Shown here in pieces: positions 1 through 5,641 of a stretch of DNA of 5,641 nt. Origin of the DNA: Vicinamibacterales bacterium. Lineage in GTDB: Bacteria > Acidobacteriota > Vicinamibacteria > Vicinamibacterales > UBA8438. Location: the NCBI GenBank assembly GCA_030745255.1, contig JASLOY010000087.1, forward strand, positions 4,713 to 10,353. The letters run 5' to 3'. How positions within the stretch are numbered: position 1 is the first letter of the stretch; each line of letters opens with the position of its first letter. The position numbers were made by a program, and so were the translations under genes. The notes under the pieces were generated by a model, which ran no database searches, was not told the origin of the DNA, and saw only the letters and a list, made by a program, of their open reading frames with translations.

Positions 1-589
1 CTACAGGTACGGGACTGTCAGGCAGAGGGCGATTGCGAACAACCGAGTCCCCACCATTGACGTGTGGGGCCACCCGAGTCCATCGGACGCCGGCGAGACA
101 ATCGCGCAGCGGTCGCTGTTACAAGCGGTGGCCGACCTGCGGCGCGGGTGGATCCACCAACATGGGGGCCTGGCCGCATGGGAGTCATCTGATGAGCCGT
201 TTCTGCTGGTCGACGAGGTGCCGGACAGTCCGAACTGGTTGACCGTGGCCTCCTGGGGACCTCAGGGCGTGGCCGCGGTGCTCTTCTCACCCTATCCGTG
301 GAAATGGCTGCGCACGGAGGGGCGCAAGGCCTCGCGTGTGCTGGCTGGCCTCGAATCGGTAGTGGTCGCGCTCTTGTTGCCCTTGGCCGTTGCCGGCGGC
401 GTGGCGGCGTGGCGCTCCGGGAGAGCAAGCGGTCTGCTCCTGTGCATGTTCTTCATCGTGATCGCCGCAGGCTTAGGGGGGACGGTGCTCAACGTGGGAG
501 CGCTCTTCAGGCTGCGGCTCTCCGCGCTTGTGCCGTTCTTCGTGCTGGCTGGCGTCGGCTGGGCGCGGTGGCGGGAGGATCGCGCGTGA
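1..589 (+). CDS. C-terminal part of a polytopic membrane protein (5' truncated), probably linked to surface polysaccharide
   Basis: The reading frame is open from base 2 to the TGA at 587-589, giving 195 codons with no start inside the window that must be the true one; the gene begins upstream. An ATG at base 62 is in frame, but the open frame before it argues that it is internal. Seen: a hydrophilic stretch of about 90 residues, a WGPQGVAAVLFSPYPWKW segment (about 85-102), then three hydrophobic helices at roughly 118-136, 143-163 and 172-187, ending in a short basic tail (WARWREDRA). Membrane proteins with a C-terminal RLRLxxLxPFF-type helix are common in O-antigen and exopolysaccharide loci, including glycosyltransferase-39-like and polymerase-like proteins; that placement is inference, as no catalytic motif is visible in the part seen. 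The stop overlaps the start of the methyltransferase gene by 4 bp, so the two are probably co-translated. The membrane call is firm and the function is not. Confidence 0.7.
   Translation, partial: YRYGTVRQRAIANNRVPTIDVWGHPSPSDAGETIAQRSLLQAVADLRRGWIHQHGGLAAWESSDEPFLLVDEVPDSPNWLTVASWGPQGVAAVLFSPYPWKWLRTEGRKASRVLAGLESVVVALLLPLAVAGGVAAWRSGRASGLLLCMFFIVIAAGLGGTVLNVGALFRLRLSALVPFFVLAGVGWARWREDRA
574..578 (+). promoter_or_regulatory. Shine-Dalgarno GGAGG for the methyltransferase GTG start
   Basis: A perfect GGAGG lies inside the end of the upstream membrane-protein gene, 7 bases before the GTG at 586. It decides the start: the same frame stays open back to base 298, but only the GTG gives a protein beginning directly with the zinc-ribbon domain, and it does so at a 4-bp GTGA stop/start overlap. 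Confidence 0.75.
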
Positions 590-1671
590 AGCCGAGACTC
601 CTCGAGCTGATTCGCTGTCCGGCGTGTGTGGACCCGTTGTCCGTGGTCAGCTTCGACGGATCCGACCAGGACGTGATCGACGGAATGCTGACTTGCGCTT
701 GTGGCGCTACCTATCCGATAGTCGGGACGATTCCTCGTCTGTTCCGAGACGCATGGGTGCAGTTCCCTCAATTTCGGACCAGATACTCGAAGCAAATTGG
801 TGATGCCGTGCCAGTGTCGCCTCCGGCCCAGGATGTAGCCCATGATCGCCGCCAGGCGCGCACGCAGGAGAGTTTTGGCTACCAGTGGACCACCTTCGCG
901 GAGATGGCATGCGACTTTCGCGAGAATTTCTTCAATTATCTCCATCCGGCCACCGTGGAGTTCTTCCAGGGAAAAGTCGGCCTCGATGCCGGGTGCGGCT
1001 TCGGCCGGCACCTGTACCAGGCGGCTCAGTGTGGGGCGGAAATGATCGGCGTGGACTTCAGCCGCGCCATCGAGTCGTCGTACAAGAACACGCACGACCT
1101 GCCGAACGTTCATCTGTTGCAGGCCGATATCTACGCCCTCCCGTTTGCGCCCGGGACCTTCGACTTCGCGTACAGCATCGGCGTTCTGCACCATCTACCG
1201 GACCCGCCGCGCGCGACGCAGGCCGTCGCGAACGTCGTGCGAGACGGCGGTACGTTCTTCGTCTGGGTCTATAGCAAGAAGCGACGTGTGCTGAACCGCT
1301 TGCTCGAGATGGCGCGGTCTGTCACGACGCATCTGCCGCATCGCCTGGTTGATTGGCTATCGTTCGTCGGCGCGTTCATTGATCGGTTCGGTTTCGTGGT
1401 GCCATATCAAGTTGGCCGGCGGCTGCCGGGCGTCGGCGCGTCGATCGAGCGGATGACACCGTCTCGGGTCAAGCTCTATGCGCAGTACCCGTTTCAAGTC
1501 ATGCATGCGGACTGGTTCGATCGACTCGCCGCCCCCATCCGGTTCTACTACGACGAGGAAGGGGTCCGCAAACTGCTCAGTAAGACCGGCGTGACGGAGA
1601 TCCAGGTCTCGCCGACCGGCCTGTATGGCTGGCGCGGCTGCGGGACCCAGCGGCTGGGCTCTGGCGGATGA
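586..1671 (+). CDS. SAM-dependent class I methyltransferase with N-terminal Trm112-like zinc ribbon
   Basis: Predicted product is 361 aa from the GTG at 586, chosen for its ideal ribosome binding site and overlap with the upstream stop. Residues 1-55 resemble a Trm112/YcaR-like segment: LLELIRCPAC, then DGMLTCACGATYPI and a GTIPRLF end, with Cys 11, 14, 37 and 39 placed as a possible zinc site. Residues about 125-230 are a class I Rossmann methyltransferase: motif I GLDAGCGFGRH (132-142) for SAM, an acidic motif II in IGVDFS (154-159), QADIYALPF (179-187) and the Methyltransf_11-type GVLHHLPDP (199-207). The C-terminal 130 residues carry no motif I recognise and may bind the acceptor. Fusions of this kind are common in polysaccharide and secondary-metabolite loci, where they methylate a sugar or lipid-linked intermediate; the acceptor here is unknown. 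The fold is secure, the substrate is inference from the neighbouring sugar genes. Confidence 0.92.
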   Translation: MKPRLLELIRCPACVDPLSVVSFDGSDQDVIDGMLTCACGATYPIVGTIPRLFRDAWVQFPQFRTRYSKQIGDAVPVSPPAQDVAHDRRQARTQESFGYQWTTFAEMACDFRENFFNYLHPATVEFFQGKVGLDAGCGFGRHLYQAAQCGAEMIGVDFSRAIESSYKNTHDLPNVHLLQADIYALPFAPGTFDFAYSIGVLHHLPDPPRATQAVANVVRDGGTFFVWVYSKKRRVLNRLLEMARSVTTHLPHRLVDWLSFVGAFIDRFGFVVPYQVGRRLPGVGASIERMTPSRVKLYAQYPFQVMHADWFDRLAAPIRFYYDEEGVRKLLSKTGVTEIQVSPTGLYGWRGCGTQRLGSGG

Positions 1672-1690
1672 CGGGATGACGGGCGATGAC
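1667..1690 (+). repeat. Short tandem repeat GATGACGG at the methyltransferase/transglutaminase-like junction
   Basis: GATGACGG occurs twice head to tail (1667-1674 and 1675-1682), followed after GC by a partial third copy GATGAC (1685-1690). The copies supply the methyltransferase stop (TGA 1669-1671), an in-frame stop for the next gene (TGA 1677-1679) and its ATG (1686). It is probably a slippage product; any role in re-initiation is speculation. Confidence 0.6.
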
Positions 1691-2450
1691 CGATCACAAA
1701 CGCGAGGGCAGTCGAGTCGCGAGGCCGGACGGGTCGCCTCGGCGCCGCCTGAGCGTATTCATCCGGCGTGTAGCGCTGACTGCTGTTGCTGTCGGGCTGA
1801 TGTTCGTGGCCGCACATTGGCCAGTTTCGACGCGACAGGGCGTCGACTTCGAGGTGTCGACCATCGAGCTCCCGCTCTATGTCAAGGCGCTCGACTTCGT
1901 CCAGCGCGACGCGGGCTACCGCCAGCTGGCGAGTCGGATTGTCCCCGATGATGCGTCGGCAGAGGCGCGAGCGCTCATGCTCTTCGCCTGGACGCGAGAG
2001 CACGTTCGCGACGTGCCGCCGGGTCTGCCGGTGATTGACGATCACGTGTGGCACATCGTCATCCGAGGCTACGGTACCGACGACCAGAAGGCCGACGTGT
2101 TTACGACCCTCGCGACCTATGCCGGCGTGCGCGCTTATTGGGCGCTCATAGGCGAAGCGCCAAAGCTTGCGTTGTCATTCGTGCAGGTGGACGGCCGCTG
2201 GCGCGTTTTCGATGTCGCCAACGGGATTGTGTTCCACACATCCGGTGGGGATCTGGCCACGCCCGATGAGCTGGCTGCCGAGCCGGCCCTTGTCGAGGCG
2301 GCTGCCGGTCAGCGCCTCTTTCGCGGTCGCCCCTACCTGTCCTATTTCACTCGTTTCAACCCACCGGATCCTCCCGACGTGCTTCGTTCGGAACAGCATA
2401 TGCTCTGGCCTCGGTTGCGCGCGTGGGTGAAGCGGCTCGCTAATTTATAG
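1686..2450 (+). CDS. Membrane-anchored transglutaminase-like protein, probably catalytically inactive
   Basis: Product is 254 aa. ATG 1686 is the first start after an in-frame TGA at 1677 and lies 14 bp after the methyltransferase stop; no clear Shine-Dalgarno is seen, so translation probably relies on coupling. Residues 1-28 are strongly basic, followed by one hydrophobic helix (about 29-45), which suggests an inner-membrane anchor or uncleaved signal with the rest outside the cytoplasm. The core from about 95 to 182 resembles a transglutaminase-like/protease fold: a helix (ALMLFAWTREHVRD), then RGYGTDDQKADVFTTLATYAGVRA where the Cys-loop and helix are expected, then SFVQVDGRWRVFD where the His strand and Asp are expected. 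The usual Cys aligns with Asp 132 or 133 and the usual His with about Leu 163; only Asp 176 is kept. The C-terminal 70 residues are of unknown nature. Placement in a polysaccharide operon suggests a binding or scaffold role in polymer assembly, which is inference. Confidence 0.75.
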   Translation: MTDHKREGSRVARPDGSPRRRLSVFIRRVALTAVAVGLMFVAAHWPVSTRQGVDFEVSTIELPLYVKALDFVQRDAGYRQLASRIVPDDASAEARALMLFAWTREHVRDVPPGLPVIDDHVWHIVIRGYGTDDQKADVFTTLATYAGVRAYWALIGEAPKLALSFVQVDGRWRVFDVANGIVFHTSGGDLATPDELAAEPALVEAAAGQRLFRGRPYLSYFTRFNPPDPPDVLRSEQHMLWPRLRAWVKRLANL

Positions 2451-2455
2451 TCAAT

Positions 2456-2460
2456 GAGGA
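2456..2460 (+). promoter_or_regulatory. Shine-Dalgarno GAGGA for the aminotransferase GTG start
   Basis: GAGGA sits 7 bases before the GTG at 2468, in the 17-bp gap after the upstream TAG. An in-frame TAA at 2441-2443 leaves no earlier usable start, so the site and the stop together fix a GTG start. Confidence 0.7.
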
Positions 2461-2467
2461 TTTCCAC

Positions 2468-3604
2468 GTGAGACGCATTCCGGCAGCACCGGTCGTCGTT
2501 CCTGAAGACGATCGTCGAGGCATTCTCCAGGCAATCGACGCCGTTCTCGAGTCTGGACAGCTCACCTTGGGCAGCCACGGTGAGGCGTTCGAGGCGGACT
2601 TCGCCCGGCTCGTTGGCGTTCGACATGCCGTTGCCGTGAACAGCGGTACCAGCGCGCTCGAGATCGCTCTTCGCGCGCTCGGCGCCGAGGGGCGCGAAGT
2701 CGTCGTACCCACCAATACGTTCTTCGCCACGCCGGCCGCGGTGCTGCACGCCGGTGGGCGCGTGCGCTTCGCAGACGTCGATCCCCGCACCCTGATGCTC
2801 GATCTGTCGCAGCTCGAAGACGCGCTGACCCCCGAGACGGCCGGGGTCATCGTAGTGCACATCGGCGGGATGATTGCGCCGGCGGTCGAGGCGATCAGCG
2901 AGCTATGTCGCGCACGCGGCTTGTGGCTGCTCGAGGACGCGGCCCACGCCCACGGCTCGACATACCAGAGCCAGCAGGCCGGCAGCTTCGGCGTGGCCGG
3001 GTCGTTCTCGTTCTACCCGACCAAGGTGATGACGAGCGGTGAGGGTGGGATGATCGTGACTGACGATCGACGCCTGTACGAGGAGGCGTTGATCTATCGG
3101 GATCAGGGCAAGGCGGGATTTCACGCCAACGTGCACACACGCCTCGGCTACAACTGGCGCATGAGCGAGCTTCACGCGATCTTGGGTGCCAGCCAGCTCC
3201 GCCGCCTTCCTGAGTTCATCGAGGCGCGGCGTCGCGTAGCGCAGGCGTACGACAAGGCGCTGGCCAAGTCGACTTGGTTCGAGCCGCTCGTTGAACCGGT
3301 CGGAGCCAGGAGCAATTACTACAAGTACGTCGTGCTTCTTCGGCAACCGACAGACCGCGCCGCGCTCAAACGAGATCTGCGCGAGCGGTTCGGCGTCGGA
3401 CTTGCCGGCGAGGTGTATGAGCTGCCATGTCATCGGCAGCCGATATTCGAAGGTGTCTCTGACCGGCCGCTCTCGGAAGCGGAGGGGGTGTGCGCGTCGC
3501 ACGTCTGTTTGCCGATATCGGCGCGGATGACGCCGGAGGACGCGGCGTATGTTGCCGAGTCGATCGAGTCGGCGATGAAGCAGCTGGTCGGGGCGGCGTC
3601 ATAG
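2468..3604 (+). CDS. DegT/DnrJ/EryC1/StrS family PLP-dependent sugar aminotransferase
   Basis: The 378-aa product has the normal length for the family and starts at GTG 2468. It should transfer an amino group, usually from glutamate, to a keto group on a nucleotide-linked sugar in the cytoplasm. Motifs in order: SGQLTLG (29-35); NSGTSALEIALRALG (58-72), binding the PLP phosphate; VVVPTNTFFAT (78-88), the usual aromatic stacking region; LLEDAAHAHGS (154-164), with Asp 157 expected to contact the pyridine nitrogen; SFSFYPTKVMTSGEGG (179-194), with Lys 186 as the predicted Schiff-base lysine; GYNWRMSELHAILGASQL (227-244). All key residues are present, so it is probably active. The usual HxYG segment reads VVHIGGMIAP (129-138), a less common variant. 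Relatives include PseC-, LegC- and perosamine-synthase-type enzymes; sequence alone does not pick the sugar or ring position. The neighbouring SDR enzymes and CMP-transferase suggest it makes an amino sugar for the same pathway. Confidence 0.95.
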   Translation: MRRIPAAPVVVPEDDRRGILQAIDAVLESGQLTLGSHGEAFEADFARLVGVRHAVAVNSGTSALEIALRALGAEGREVVVPTNTFFATPAAVLHAGGRVRFADVDPRTLMLDLSQLEDALTPETAGVIVVHIGGMIAPAVEAISELCRARGLWLLEDAAHAHGSTYQSQQAGSFGVAGSFSFYPTKVMTSGEGGMIVTDDRRLYEEALIYRDQGKAGFHANVHTRLGYNWRMSELHAILGASQLRRLPEFIEARRRVAQAYDKALAKSTWFEPLVEPVGARSNYYKYVVLLRQPTDRAALKRDLRERFGVGLAGEVYELPCHRQPIFEGVSDRPLSEAEGVCASHVCLPISARMTPEDAAYVAESIESAMKQLVGAAS

Positions 3605-3614
3605 AAAGGGATTC

Positions 3615-4577
3615 ATGCGAGCGCTCATTACAGGTGGATCGGGATTCATAGGATCGCACGTCGTGGACACACTCGTGGAGCGGGGCGTGCGCGTCCGTAT
3701 TTTCGACATGGTGTTGCCGACGTTTCGGTCCGATGTGGAGTTCTATCAAGGCAGTCTGCTCGACCTCGAGGCGTTGCAGATGGCGATTGGCGATGTCGAC
3801 GTCATCTATCACCTGGCGGCAGTGGCTGACGTGAAAGACGTCTACGAGCAGCCGCACTATTCGGAATCAATCAACGTTCGCGGAACCATCAACGTTCTCG
3901 AAGCGGTCCGGCAGCGGCGCTCGCGGCGTGTCCGTGTGGTCTACGGGAGCACCACCTGGGTGTATGGCGACACACCGGCGGATGTCGTAGATGAGGACAG
4001 CGCGCTGGGGGCGCCGTCGCATCTCTACACCGCCACGAAGATCGCGTCCGAGTACTACTGCCAGGCCTACAGCAAGCTGTATGAGGTTCCGGTCACGATC
4101 TTGCGGTACGGCATCCCCTACGGGCCGCGAAGCCGGGACGGCGGCGTGGTACCAATTTTCGTCCGGCGGGCGCTCAACGGAGAGCCACTGACGTTGGCCG
4201 GAGACGGGTCGCAGTTCCGCCAGTTTGTGTACGTGGAGGACCTGGCCGAAGGAAACGTCATGGCGCTGCAGCCCGTGGCAGAGAACAAGGTCTACAACCT
4301 GGACGGCAGAGAGTGCATCACGATCAAGCAGATCGCAGAGACCGTCGGCAAGCTCGTGGCCGATGTCAAGATCGAGTACACCGCGGCGCGACCCGGCGAC
4401 TTTTCCGGCAAACGCGTGTCGAGTGCGCTGGCTGAGCGAGAATTGGGCTGGCGGCCAAAGGTGCCATTCGAGGAGGGCGTCGGCCGATATCTCGACTGGT
4501 TCCGCGCGCGCGCGGCCCGGAACGAGACGGAATGGGCCAGGGTCCATGACTCGCTGAAGAGTGAAGCCGGGTCCTGA
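3615..4577 (+). CDS. NAD-dependent epimerase/dehydratase (extended SDR), nucleotide-sugar modifying
   Basis: The 320-aa product is full length for an extended short-chain dehydrogenase/reductase. ATG 3615 lies 10 bp after the aminotransferase stop and behind an AAAGGG (3605-3610) that is close but could serve as a ribosome site. Seen: the NAD-binding GGSGFIG (7-13), acidic Asp 31 after the second strand, suggesting NAD over NADP; YHLAAVADV (65-73); GSTTWVYG (111-118), with Ser/Thr of the active site; Tyr 138 and Lys 142 of the YxxxK pair; RYGIPYGPR (164-172); and GDGSQFRQFVYVEDLAEG (196-213) of the substrate domain. Usual members have an Asn in RYFNVYGPR; here that position is Ile, which marks a sub-family and perhaps a different substrate. 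The active site resembles 4-epimerases (Ser/Thr-Tyr-Lys) rather than 4,6-dehydratases, which carry Asp-Glu after the Thr. Likely substrate is a UDP-, dTDP- or GDP-sugar feeding the adjacent aminotransferase; the exact reaction is not determined. Confidence 0.92.
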   Translation: MRALITGGSGFIGSHVVDTLVERGVRVRIFDMVLPTFRSDVEFYQGSLLDLEALQMAIGDVDVIYHLAAVADVKDVYEQPHYSESINVRGTINVLEAVRQRRSRRVRVVYGSTTWVYGDTPADVVDEDSALGAPSHLYTATKIASEYYCQAYSKLYEVPVTILRYGIPYGPRSRDGGVVPIFVRRALNGEPLTLAGDGSQFRQFVYVEDLAEGNVMALQPVAENKVYNLDGRECITIKQIAETVGKLVADVKIEYTAARPGDFSGKRVSSALAERELGWRPKVPFEEGVGRYLDWFRARAARNETEWARVHDSLKSEAGS

Positions 4578-5201
4578 ATGATTCTGGGGGTCACGCCAGC
4601 GCGCAGCGGCAGCAAGGGTATTCCGGACAAGAACATCCGAGACCTCGGTGGACGCCCGCTACTCGCCTGGACGGTCGAGGCGGCGCTCGATGCCGAGCTG
4701 ATCGACCGCTACGTTGTCTCGACCGAGGATGCGCGAATTGCCCATGTGGCGCGCGGATGCGGTGCCGAGGTGCTTGACCGACCGGCCGAGCTCGCCGCCG
4801 ATGACGTACTGTCGATGCCGGTCGCGCAGCATGCGCTGGAGTGCCTGCCGGCCGACATTGTCGTGCTGCTCCAGGCGACATCTCCGGTTCGTGGCGCCGG
4901 TTTGATCGATAGATGCATTCGGCGCGTCCTCGATACAGGGGCGGACTCGCTCGCGACGGGGTACGTCTCTCGGGCGGTCGAGTACGGTCCACCGGCGCGC
5001 CGCCGCCAGGACATCGACGGCGTCTTCGTCGACGACGGAAACGTCTACGTAGTTCAGGCCGAGGTGATTCGGTTGGGGCGATGGTGTGGTGCGCGACCCG
5101 AGCGCTTTATCGTGAGCCGCGAAGAGAACATCGACATAGACGACGAGTTCGACTTCTGGATGGCGGAGCAGATCTTGGCGCGTCGAACAGCGGCTTCATG
5201 A
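4578..5201 (+). CDS. Acylneuraminate (NeuA-type) cytidylyltransferase
   Basis: The 207-aa product starts at an ATG that directly follows the epimerase TGA with no spacer and no clear Shine-Dalgarno, pointing to coupled translation. The family transfers CMP from CTP to a nonulosonic acid such as sialic, legionaminic or pseudaminic acid, releasing pyrophosphate. Seen: the nucleotide-binding PARSGSKGIPDKNI (7-20), with Arg 9, Lys 13, Lys 18 and Asn 19; GGRPLLAWTVEAA (24-36); VVSTEDARI (46-54); VVLLQATSPVRGAGLI (95-110); DGNVYV (152-157); and REENIDIDDEFDF (181-193), whose acidic residues are expected to help bind metal and substrate. It is slightly shorter than typical catalytic domains of about 220-230 aa, with no extra C-terminal domain. 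KdsB (CMP-Kdo synthetase) is a relative, but the ARSGSKGxPxKN pattern points to the NeuA/PseF/LegF branch. Family call is secure; which sugar acid it activates is unknown, so no gene symbol is given. Confidence 0.93.
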   Translation: MILGVTPARSGSKGIPDKNIRDLGGRPLLAWTVEAALDAELIDRYVVSTEDARIAHVARGCGAEVLDRPAELAADDVLSMPVAQHALECLPADIVVLLQATSPVRGAGLIDRCIRRVLDTGADSLATGYVSRAVEYGPPARRRQDIDGVFVDDGNVYVVQAEVIRLGRWCGARPERFIVSREENIDIDDEFDFWMAEQILARRTAAS

Positions 5202-5641
5202 GTGTTCCCCGCATTCTCGTCATCGGTGGCGCCGGCTACCTGGGATCCGTGCTCGTCCGCGAACTGCTGGCTTGCGGATGGCCCGTTCGTGTGCTCGACA
5301 GCTTTCGGTTCGGGCGTGAAGCCCTGGAGGCTGACGACGTGCGCACTCAGCCTGGACTGGACATCGTAGAAGGGGACATCCGCTGCATTGGAACGGTTAC
5401 GGCGGCACTTGCTGACGTCGACGGCGTTGTCCTGCTTGCGGCGCTAGTCGGTGAGCCAGCCTGTGACACCGACCCGAAGGAGACGGTTGACATCAACCTG
5501 CTGGCCACACAGGCGGTCGCCCACGGGTGTTTGTACCACGGCGTACGCCGGTTTGTGTTTGCGTCAACTGACAGCATTTACGGTATTCGCGAGGGCACTA
5601 TGGAAGAGGATTCGGCCAAGAATCCGCTTTCCTTGTATGCG
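5198..5641 (+). CDS. NAD-dependent epimerase/dehydratase (extended SDR), N-terminal part, 3' truncated
   Basis: ATG 5198 overlaps the cytidylyltransferase stop in an ATGA, and the frame stays open to the last base (148 codons), so roughly the first half of a protein is seen. Motifs: a Rossmann start ILVIGGAGYLGS (6-17) with the G-x-x-G-x-x-G dinucleotide signature; acidic Asp 34 after the second strand, favouring NAD; EGDIRC (58-63); LLAALVGEPACDTDP (79-93); INLLAT (99-104); and FASTDSIYG (121-129), the active-site Ser/Thr strand. The Tyr 147 at the end is in the right place to be the catalytic YxxxK tyrosine, but its Lys lies outside the window. The AALVGEPAC segment sets it apart from the other SDR enzyme in this operon, so they are unlikely to be recent duplicates. 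A nucleotide-sugar epimerase, reductase or dehydratase role is expected; which one cannot be decided from half a protein. Confidence 0.88.
   Translation, partial: MSVPRILVIGGAGYLGSVLVRELLACGWPVRVLDSFRFGREALEADDVRTQPGLDIVEGDIRCIGTVTAALADVDGVVLLAALVGEPACDTDPKETVDINLLATQAVAHGCLYHGVRRFVFASTDSIYGIREGTMEEDSAKNPLSLYA

Larger units (their letters stand above)
1..5641 (+). other. Candidate seven-gene polycistronic operon for surface sugar synthesis
   Basis: All seven genes run in the same direction with junctions of -4, +14, +17, +10, 0 and -4 bp. No gap is long enough for an ordinary promoter plus terminator, and I see no hairpin followed by a T-run between genes. Three junctions (586-589, 4577/4578, 5198-5201) are stop/start overlaps or abutments typical of coupled translation. 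Both ends run past the window, so the promoter and final gene are not seen. Confidence 0.8.

Noticed and set aside
298..585. Extension of the methyltransferase frame upstream to an ATG at 298.
   Set aside because: The added residues are low-complexity and Arg/Gly/Ala-rich, and they overlap the well-formed helices of the membrane protein in another frame. The GTG at 586 has an ideal ribosome site and starts right at the zinc-ribbon domain.
292..1194. A 300-codon open frame on the minus strand opposite the membrane protein and methyltransferase genes.
   Set aside because: Its product is rich in Arg, His, Ala and Ser with no recognisable domain, and it lies opposite two well-supported genes. 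Long antisense frames are expected in GC-rich coding DNA.
1625..1951. A 108-codon plus-strand frame across the start of the transglutaminase-like gene.
   Set aside because: The product is Arg- and Cys-rich without a domain, and the competing frame has a basic N-terminus, a membrane helix and a recognisable core.
2415..2449. AT-rich TAATTTATAG at the end of the transglutaminase-like gene as a possible internal promoter -10 element, with TTGCGC upstream.
   Set aside because: The spacing to the only -35-like hexamer is about 20 bases, longer than usual, and the match to both elements is poor. The 17-bp gap is better explained by co-transcription.
2903..3502. A 199-codon minus-strand frame inside the aminotransferase gene.
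   Set aside because: It is a shadow of a clearly conserved gene; no motif and no ribosome site support it.
3867..4547. A 226-codon minus-strand frame inside the epimerase gene.
   Set aside because: Same reason: it mirrors a conserved gene and has no domain or start signal of its own.

Overview
The window is GC-rich, and GC-rich at third codon positions, with seven genes all on the plus strand and almost no non-coding DNA. It looks like part of a chromosomal cluster for making a cell-surface polysaccharide or nucleotide sugar, from a GC-rich bacterium. The gene mix and codon use would fit an environmental lineage such as Acidobacteriota or a related deep-branching group, but nothing here fixes the taxon. 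There are no tRNAs, rRNAs, mobile elements, CRISPR repeats or convincing terminators.

Layout: (1) 1-589, the C-terminal end of a polytopic membrane protein, cut by the window start; (2) 586-1671, a SAM-dependent methyltransferase with an N-terminal Trm112-like zinc-ribbon segment; (3) 1686-2450, a membrane-anchored protein with a transglutaminase-like core that appears to have lost its catalytic Cys and His; (4) 2468-3604, a PLP-dependent DegT/DnrJ/EryC1/StrS sugar aminotransferase; (5) 3615-4577, an extended-SDR NAD-dependent sugar epimerase/dehydratase; (6) 4578-5201, an acylneuraminate (NeuA-type) cytidylyltransferase; (7) 5198-5641, the N-terminal part of a second, different extended-SDR enzyme, cut by the window end.

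Junctions are 4-bp overlaps, direct abutment or gaps of 10-17 bp, so the seven genes very probably form one translationally coupled operon. Genes 4-7 are the set expected for making and CMP-activating an amino-modified sugar acid such as a nonulosonic acid: keto-sugar formation or epimerisation, transamination, then transfer of CMP. Genes 1-3 would act in membrane assembly or modification of the polymer. No NeuB-type condensing enzyme, hydrolysing epimerase (NeuC type), sugar acetyltransferase or recognisable soluble glycosyltransferase is present, so the pathway is incomplete in this window and the final sugar cannot be named. The most unusual gene is the apparently inactive transglutaminase-like protein.
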